From NCBI GenBank assembly GCA_030833025.1, contig JAURHZ010000058.1, forward strand, positions 1 through 10,842: a stretch of DNA of 10,842 nt. Direction: 5' to 3'. This stretch comes from Armatimonadota bacterium (GTDB lineage: Bacteria > Armatimonadota > Armatimonadia > Armatimonadales > Armatimonadaceae). A model generated the notes under the pieces. The model was not told where the DNA came from. It saw nothing but the letters and a program-made list of their open reading frames with translations, and did no database searches. This document shows positions 6,435 to 10,842 of this stretch, in pieces (positions within the stretch are counted from its first letter, which is position 1; every line of letters starts with the position of its first letter). The position numbers and the translations under genes are program-made.

Positions 6435-6705
6435 GATGCGATTGCGCTAGTCGCGGTGCAAGTATCAGGGCTGGCATACAGGCAAGGCATTTAATGATTA
6501 CAAAGATGATTGGATGGCCAGCAAATGTCCAGCCTAGGACAGGGTTTGATTCCTTTGCCATTCCCGTCATCACCCAGAACAATGTTGTTAGCATGTCTGC
6601 TGCACAAATGATCCCAAGGATGACACTTTCCTTTTCACCCGCACGTCTCATCATGAAGCGTCCAGAAAAGTTAAGTTTCCAGCGTCTGCGTCGGTCTGAT
6701 TGCAT
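6358..6705 (-). CDS. Small three-helix membrane protein, DUF5658-like
   Basis: A 115-residue protein with a basic N-terminus (RRRR at 5-8) followed by three hydrophobic segments at about 28-47, 64-84 and 94-112. The first helix contains ADMLTTLFWVMTG and is followed by KESNPVLG (51-58). The pattern of Asp-x-Leu-Thr-Thr in the first helix, then Glu-x-Asn-Pro, then a helix with a lysine (K72), is the layout of DUF5658 membrane proteins as I recall it. No enzymatic role is known to me. ATG at 6705 has AGGA 5 nt upstream; internal Met-Met at 18-19 is an alternative. It begins 26 nt after the PIG-L stop codon, so the two are probably one operon. Its 3' end is duplicated downstream. Confidence 0.75.
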   Translation of the reverse strand: MQSDRRRRWKLNFSGRFMMRRAGEKESVILGIICAADMLTTLFWVMTGMAKESNPVLGWTFAGHPIIFVIIKCLACMPALILAPRLAQSHRHFTIWLLRAIILAYVAVYFGFAKF

Positions 6706-6731
6706 CTGATTCCTGATTGTCGGGTGCAGCC

Positions 6732-8138
6732 CTATTTCGCATCAGAACGACTTGCACTGGAGCCCAACTCTTGCAGTCTTTGGTGTTCAACAAAATGGAA
6801 TGATGAGCGATCGACAAGGAGCCCCTCGGCTGCAAAGGTCGAGACGCCAACCGCAATTGTCAGCGTGGATTTATCGATACCAAGCCTATTCAGTGGGATT
6901 GACTCTGTGATCTCCCGCTGAGTTTCAAGTAGCTGCGGGCGTGGAAGCTTGATACGGACGGAGCTCGAACCCGTAGCCGTGGATGTAACAATTGTGACAA
7001 AGGCATCGATCGCAGGGCTACAGGGACCGGCCATTGTGGTCTTGATGATTAATTGATCATCTCTTATTTCTGCGTGTAGTCGGGCGACATCTGCACTTGG
7101 ATTCGCAAAGCGGGCAACATTGTCACCAATCGGTTCGATGGCTGCCTGGTCCACCGAATCTCCGGAATCCCCGGATGTAACAATTTCATTCTTTCGCAAA
7201 AAGCTAAGTAGCATTCGCTGCATGACATTGATCTGGGATACGTAGCTTTGTAGTGCAGAGCGCTTTGCACGTAGCTGTTCCGGTGATAGGGAATGTGACC
7301 GCCACTGTTTACCACTCTCCTCGATAGCTGTAGGAGGAACCATCCAGCGATCAGGGTGGTCGCCTTGCGGTAGAGGCCAGTCGCCCCGATGAATTAGGTA
7401 CCAATGGACGCGTGGCCGCGGGAACTCGCCGTTAACGACACCGCGGTCAATCGCCATTTGCAGAAACACGGGAGCTGCGGCATGGTCGCTATGATCATCC
7501 AATGGATGGGTGACATAGATATCCGATGGCTTGTAAGCAGCGAGCTGCTTTTGGACACTTGAAATGACACTCTCGCGAATATGCGATAGTCCAGTGGTGT
7601 CCGCATTTGTATACGGTACTGTTACCGACTTCGTCGTTGTGGGCCTGAACGGTCCTGGATTGGGACCTTGTGCAACCAACATCGCGAGCAGACCTTGGTC
7701 TGGGAAGCCGAGGAAACGTACATCGGAGGATTTCTGCCCGAAGTAAGAGGCTGCTGCGATTGCCTCCTTTTGTCGGGCTTCTCCGAAGGCAAGATAATCG
7801 GAGGATTCAAGGTTCAGCTTTTTTAAATGAAACTGTGCCGCGATACGAAATCCATCCCCGTTTGTAAAAAAGACTGTCCGAACTGGCACTTCTGCATCTA
7901 CAAGGGTTTTCATGATGCCACCGACGCCGAGTGTCTCGTCATCACAGTGTGGCGCAAAAACCATGACACGTGGCTGTGATGTGATGTCAATGGACTCTAA
8001 GTCGGTGATGCGATCCACAGCGGAGATACGGTGTAAGTTGCCGTAATACAACCCAGTGGTCACAGCAGCTAACAGTAGGGGGATGATTATCAGGACTACC
8101 AAAGGCCGACGCCATCTTGGATAGTTACGTAAGTTCAT
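6732..8138 (-). CDS. Membrane-anchored PIG-L family deacetylase
   Basis: PIG-L (LmbE-like) enzymes are zinc hydrolases that deacetylate N-acetylglucosamine conjugates and related molecules. The 468-residue product has a basic N-terminus and one membrane helix (about 12-32), then the metal motif PHCDDETLGVGG (63-74) and the second motif HPLDDHSDH (211-219). H64, D67 and H219 are the likely zinc ligands and D66 the probable catalytic base, by analogy with MshB. Cysteine replaces the usual proline in PHPDDE. The helix suggests the catalytic domain faces outside the cytoplasm. Residues 270-468 form an extra C-terminal part without a motif I recognise, possibly a beta-sandwich. ATG at 8138 is chosen because it precedes the membrane helix; the frame continues to a GTG at 8183 but that lies inside tRNA-Ser. 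It starts 20 nt after the tRNA. Confidence 0.88.
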   Translation of the reverse strand: MNLRNYPRWRRPLVVLIIIPLLLAAVTTGLYYGNLHRISAVDRITDLESIDITSQPRVMVFAPHCDDETLGVGGIMKTLVDAEVPVRTVFFTNGDGFRIAAQFHLKKLNLESSDYLAFGEARQKEAIAAASYFGQKSSDVRFLGFPDQGLLAMLVAQGPNPGPFRPTTTKSVTVPYTNADTTGLSHIRESVISSVQKQLAAYKPSDIYVTHPLDDHSDHAAAPVFLQMAIDRGVVNGEFPRPRVHWYLIHRGDWPLPQGDHPDRWMVPPTAIEESGKQWRSHSLSPEQLRAKRSALQSYVSQINVMQRMLLSFLRKNEIVTSGDSGDSVDQAAIEPIGDNVARFANPSADVARLHAEIRDDQLIIKTTMAGPCSPAIDAFVTIVTSTATGSSSVRIKLPRPQLLETQREITESIPLNRLGIDKSTLTIAVGVSTFAAEGLLVDRSSFHFVEHQRLQELGSSASRSDAK

Positions 8139-8158
8139 TCGCCTGATTAGAAAGGGAA

Positions 8159-8246
8159 CGGAGTGAGTGGGATTCGAACCCACGAGACGGTTACCCGCCT
8201 ACACGATTTCCAATCGTGCTCCTTCGACCAACTCGGACATCACTCC
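8159..8246 (-). tRNA. tRNA-Ser (anticodon GGA)
   Basis: An 88-nt class II tRNA. The acceptor stem pairs GGAGTGA with TCACTCC, followed by discriminator G73 as expected for serine. The anticodon stem CACGA/TCGTG encloses loop TTGGAAA, with anticodon GGA reading UCC and UCU. The long variable arm folds as AGGCGG-GTAA-CCGTCT (one G-U pair), which is the hallmark of tRNA-Ser, and the T arm is GTGGG-TTCGAAT-CCCAC. CCA is not encoded: the next bases on the minus strand are TT. The PIG-L start codon follows after 20 nt without a terminator. Confidence 0.97.
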
Positions 8247-8256
8247 ACGACGAGAG

Positions 8257-8265
8257 ACTATATCA
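8257..8265 (-). promoter_or_regulatory. Extended -10 promoter of tRNA-Ser
   Basis: On the minus strand the sequence reads TGATATAGT (8265-8257), that is TG-N-TATAGT, ending 10 nt before the first base of the tRNA. Transcription would start a few bases before the mature 5' end. No convincing -35 is visible. It probably also drives the PIG-L gene. Confidence 0.55.
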
Positions 8266-8301
8266 CGCGATATTGGCACCTTCCACAAGGTAAACTTGGA
8301 T

Positions 8302-8796
8302 ATGACAAAGTCACTTACATATTCCATTGCTCTATTTGTTGCATTCGCTACATTTGGATGCGCAAAAGATGTTGCTGAAAAGGCAGCGGCTCCTGCAGCA
8401 GAGACCAAAACACCCGAAGCGGCGGCTCCATCAGTAACCCCTGCACCTGCGACGGCTGCCGCGGGCGACTCCGATGCCTATGCGCCTCTCAGCGCGACAC
8501 CCGAGTTGGACAAAGCCATCGCCGATGCCAAGGTATCCGGTGACAAGAAAAAGTTGGCCGCGGCATATGCTGCTCGTGGCGATTATCGAACAAACGAGGA
8601 TGCGAAGGCTGGTCAGCGTGTCAAGTACCGAGCAGCCCTATCCGATTATCGCAATGCGATAAAGGCTGATAAGGGTAACGAGCAAGCAACTGCAGGAAAG
8701 ACGCAGATTGAGCAAATCTACACAATGATGGGGCGGCCCATTCCAAGTGTAGAAGAGTGCGACAAGGTCAGCGAAACAGGTACGTACAAGCCTTAA
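8302..8796 (+). CDS. Probable lipoprotein with TPR-like domain
   Basis: A 164-residue protein. Residues 1-20 (MTKSLTYSIALFVAFATFGC) form a signal peptide with a basic residue, a hydrophobic core and a lipobox-like TFGC with C20 as the lipidation site; threonine at -3 makes the lipobox imperfect. An Ala/Pro/Thr-rich linker (about 28-57) follows, suited to spanning the periplasm or cell wall. The last part (67-143) is helical, with AYAARGDYR (89-96) and KYRAALSDYRNAIKADKGNEQA (109-129), which matches a tetratricopeptide pattern of one or two repeats, and then IEQIYTMMGRPIP. Such proteins usually mediate protein contacts; no partner is suggested by the context. ATG at 8302 is chosen because the frame upstream runs into the tRNA gene and the signal peptide starts here. 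AAGG at 8287-8290 is 11 nt upstream, a weak ribosome site. Confidence 0.8.
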   Translation: MTKSLTYSIALFVAFATFGCAKDVAEKAAAPAAETKTPEAAAPSVTPAPATAAAGDSDAYAPLSATPELDKAIADAKVSGDKKKLAAAYAARGDYRTNEDAKAGQRVKYRAALSDYRNAIKADKGNEQATAGKTQIEQIYTMMGRPIPSVEECDKVSETGTYKP

Positions 8797-8842
8797 GGAA
8801 AAATTAGCACCTTGGTGATCTGAATCATCATCAAGGTGCTAA
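8795..8842 (-). terminator. Terminator of the DUF1501 operon, also closing the lipoprotein gene
   Basis: A 16-bp stem with one G-U pair (8804-8819 with 8827-8842) and a 7-nt loop lies between the two converging genes. On the minus strand it is followed by TTTTTCCTT (8803-8795), a good T-run, so it should end transcripts from 8932. On the plus strand the tail (ACTTGACTTTT) is weaker, but the hairpin starts only 7 nt after the lipoprotein stop and may serve both. Confidence 0.85.
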
Positions 8843-8931
8843 ACTTGACTTTTGGTCTCAATCGTTGCTGGCCGTTTGCTGATTGTCAGCTAACGTACTT
8901 TGAGGCGTTGAGAAGATTGCCTAACCACCAG

Positions 8932-9567
8932 CTATTCTGGGGAAATTCTGTTCAGATAGTCTTCTCGTAGTAAGTCCTGCCAGCTACCATCCGCCGCGTA
9001 AAAGCGAACATTCTGTCCAGTATCCAGTGAAACTGCACGCGTACGTCGGATCTCTGCCTGACTATCCGTTGCTTCGATATATTCCTTCAAGACTTTTTCT
9101 GCGGCATCCAAATCTTCAAAAAACAGGACCCAGATTGAGCCGTCATCTGCTTGATGAACCACATATTCGCCCTCGAGGTGTTCATCCCGGGTGCGATCTA
9201 TTCCACCACCCGATGTAAATAAAGCATATGGCTCAGCAGGGAGCTCGCGGTCTGAACCTAGCTCTGGTAGGCGCGAGAACGATGTTGGATGTACTTCGCC
9301 AGATTCATCCCAGTAAAGCCCCCCAGCATAGCGCTCTACAAGCGACAATCGCTGGACTTCAACACAGACAAGCGGCTCACCATGGGCAAACTGTGCTTCA
9401 ACTTCTGCCTTTAGGCTGTCCGCTATAGGCATCGTTTCACACATCAAAACGACTTCCTGTTCGAAACTCCCGATTGTGACTGGGCTCTCCCAAGGAAACT
9501 GGAAAACCACTACCGTCTCGGGAAGATCCCACTGCGACATCGGTTCGTCGTATATTTCATCCTGCAT
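8932..9567 (-). CDS. Protein of unknown function coupled to DUF1501 gene
   Basis: A 211-residue protein that I do not recognise. It is acidic, with no signal peptide, membrane helix or known catalytic motif. The N-terminal half contains beta-type segments (ETVVVFQFPWESPVTIG, 17-33; EVVLMCETM, 38-46; PLVCVEVQRLSLVERY, 65-80). The second half has EYVVHQADDGSIWVLFFEDLDAAEKVLKEYIEAT, that is strand, turn, strand, helix, and later VSLDTGQNVRFYAADGSWQDLLREDYL. The shape suggests two small alpha/beta domains, probably cytoplasmic. ATG at 9567 is chosen: the DUF1501 stop and this start read TAGTATG, one base apart, a classic coupling arrangement. A TTG at 9576 in frame is an alternative that would overlap the DUF1501 stop. 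It is the last gene of its transcript. Confidence 0.75.
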   Translation of the reverse strand: MQDEIYDEPMSQWDLPETVVVFQFPWESPVTIGSFEQEVVLMCETMPIADSLKAEVEAQFAHGEPLVCVEVQRLSLVERYAGGLYWDESGEVHPTSFSRLPELGSDRELPAEPYALFTSGGGIDRTRDEHLEGEYVVHQADDGSIWVLFFEDLDAAEKVLKEYIEATDSQAEIRRTRAVSLDTGQNVRFYAADGSWQDLLREDYLNRISPE

Positions 9568-9568
9568 A

Positions 9569-10842
9569 CTAGGCAATCAAATCCGAAATAACATTTCCGT
9601 GGACATCCGTTAATCGGAAGTCACGGCCAGCATAGCGATACGTTAGCTGCGTATGGTCAAAGCCTAGCAGACGCATTACTGTCGCATGGAAGTCGTGAAC
9701 ATGCACGGGCTTTTCGACTGCCTTGAAGCCAAATTCGTCTGTGGCACCATAAACAGTGCCCTTTTTCACACCTCCACCAGCCATCCAATATGTAAACCCC
9801 CAGTGGTTATGGTCACGACCATTCATTTTTCCCGCGTTAGCGCCAGGTGTGGGAAGCTCGACGGCAGGCGTTCTGCCAAACTCTCCACCCCAAATGACCA
9901 GCGTTTCCTCGAGCATCCCACGATCCTTCAAATCCTGCAGCAGTGCACTGATTCCGCGATCGGCTTCTCCGCAAAGCCGGCGCATGCCATCCTCAAGATC
10001 ATCATGCAAGTCCCATGGCTGGCCAGCACCTGTATAAATCTGAACAAATCGCACGCCTCGCTCTGCGAGTCTTCTACCTATCAGACAAGCGCGAGCAAAA
10101 TTCCCTTTGCCGTATCGCTCGCGCGTCGCATCGGATTCACTGTCCGTGTCAAAGGCATCCGATGCCTCGGTCTGCATGCGAAAGCCAAGCTCAAAGCTTT
10201 GGATGCGTGATTCTAGCTGTTGGTCGAATCCCCGTTTCGCCGAATGGGTCTTGTTCAGCGCCCGGAGGACATCAAGCTGTTCTCGTTGCTGATTAGGGGA
10301 TGTGTTGCGATTTTTGATGTGCTCGACAATCTTTTCAATCTCGCGATGATTGGGATCGATATATGTACCTGCAAAGATTCCTGGGAGGAAACCTGCCTGC
10401 CAGTTTTGCGTCTCCTGAATGGGGTAGCCACCTGGGCACATTGCAATAAATCCCGGCAGATTCTGATTTTCGGTTCCTAAACCATATAAAGTCCAACTTC
10501 CAAAGCTCGGCCGAACCTGCCGTGCCTCCCCACAGTTCATCAGGAGCAACGATGGCTCGTGGTTCGGTACATCAGCGTGCATAGAGCGAATTACACACAT
10601 CTCATCGGCGAACTGGGCTGTCTTTTCAAACAGCTCACTCACTTCAAGACCTGATTGGCCAAACCGCTTGAACTTGAATGGCGATGCGAGACCAACGCCT
10701 GTTTTTCGCTCGGTTGCTAGATTAGCGATTGGTAGAGTCTTGCCGGCATACGCAGTTAGCTGTGGCTTGGGATCCCAGGTGTCAACGTGACTCGGTCCAC
10801 CATTCATGAACAGAAAGATGACACGTTTTGCCTTTGCTGGAA
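9569..10842 (-). CDS. DUF1501 family protein (5' end outside the window)
   Basis: The frame is open to the right edge, where AKRVIFLFMNGGPSHVDTWDPKP forms the family's N-terminal signature; the in-frame ATG at 10807 is an internal methionine, so the true start, often with a Tat-type signal in this family, lies outside. About 423 residues are visible. DUF1501 (PF07394) belongs to the alkaline-phosphatase/sulfatase-like fold; its reaction is unproven. Other landmarks are the NHEPSLLLMNCGE segment, VIWGGEFGRTP, the late GRDHNHWGFTYWMAGGGVKKG motif followed by TVYGATDEFG, and the C-terminal YRYAGRDFRLTDVHGNVI, all close to the planctomycete-type consensus. In those genomes the gene usually follows one encoding DUF1549/DUF1553 cytochrome-like domains, so that gene may lie just beyond the edge. 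A coupled gene of unknown function follows. Confidence 0.95.
   Translation of the reverse strand, partial: PAKAKRVIFLFMNGGPSHVDTWDPKPQLTAYAGKTLPIANLATERKTGVGLASPFKFKRFGQSGLEVSELFEKTAQFADEMCVIRSMHADVPNHEPSLLLMNCGEARQVRPSFGSWTLYGLGTENQNLPGFIAMCPGGYPIQETQNWQAGFLPGIFAGTYIDPNHREIEKIVEHIKNRNTSPNQQREQLDVLRALNKTHSAKRGFDQQLESRIQSFELGFRMQTEASDAFDTDSESDATRERYGKGNFARACLIGRRLAERGVRFVQIYTGAGQPWDLHDDLEDGMRRLCGEADRGISALLQDLKDRGMLEETLVIWGGEFGRTPAVELPTPGANAGKMNGRDHNHWGFTYWMAGGGVKKGTVYGATDEFGFKAVEKPVHVHDFHATVMRLLGFDHTQLTYRYAGRDFRLTDVHGNVISDLIA

Noticed and set aside
8139..8183. Extension of the PIG-L protein to a GTG at 8183
   Set aside because: The added residues are a translation of the T arm and acceptor stem of tRNA-Ser. 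ATG at 8138 directly precedes the basic region and membrane helix.
8159..8246. tRNA-Ser as an integration site of a mobile element
   Set aside because: No integrase, no second copy of the tRNA 3' end in the window, and the flanking genes look ordinary.
9686..10210. Plus-strand 174-codon frame opposite DUF1501
   Set aside because: It is entirely antisense to strongly conserved DUF1501 motifs, with an implausible composition and no start signal.

Overview
This is a bacterial chromosomal window of roughly balanced GC, with short intergenic spacers, no transposase, no CRISPR array and no phage genes. The phylum cannot be fixed from sequence alone. Three features point to a bacterium of the Planctomycetota/Verrucomicrobiota/Poribacteria/Armatimonadota type rather than a proteobacterium or firmicute: a very typical DUF1501 protein, a Gfo/Idh/MocA oxidoreductase and a membrane-anchored PIG-L deacetylase. 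The mixed start signals (clean Shine-Dalgarno sites, a TTG start and a probable leaderless gene) fit such a lineage but do not prove it.

Layout. (1) Positions 2-883, plus strand: the end of a CBS-domain protein, a small protein resembling DUF5990 that overlaps it by ATGA, and a free-standing NIL-domain protein, closed by a 15-bp-stem terminator. (2) 945-3339, minus strand: ftsH, then its terminator, then a small acidic protein of unknown function starting only 17 nt beyond the terminator T-run. (3) 3340-3519: divergent control region. (4) 3520-4966, plus strand: an unrecognised 162-aa protein, then ispH of the MEP isoprenoid pathway, with a consensus TATAAT placed so that the ispH mRNA would be leaderless. 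(5) 5010-8246, minus strand: in transcription order tRNA-Ser(GGA), a PIG-L deacetylase, a three-helix DUF5658-like membrane protein, a decayed duplicate of that protein's C-terminus, and a Gfo/Idh/MocA oxidoreductase. (6) 8302-8796, plus strand: a probable lipoprotein with an Ala/Pro linker and a TPR-like domain. (7) 8932-10842, minus strand: a DUF1501 protein (5' end outside the window) coupled to a 211-aa protein of unknown function. A hairpin at 8804-8842 separates regions 6 and 7.

How the genes relate. Most of the window is housekeeping or envelope-related: FtsH membrane proteolysis, IspH isoprenoid synthesis, tRNA-Ser, a lipoprotein, and sugar-type enzymes (PIG-L, Gfo/Idh/MocA) that may act on glycans or cell-surface sugars. 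No single new multi-gene system is evident. The most unusual signals are the sharp-edged 81-bp repeat next to the DUF5658-like gene, the tRNA joined to a protein gene without a terminator, and the leaderless ispH promoter.
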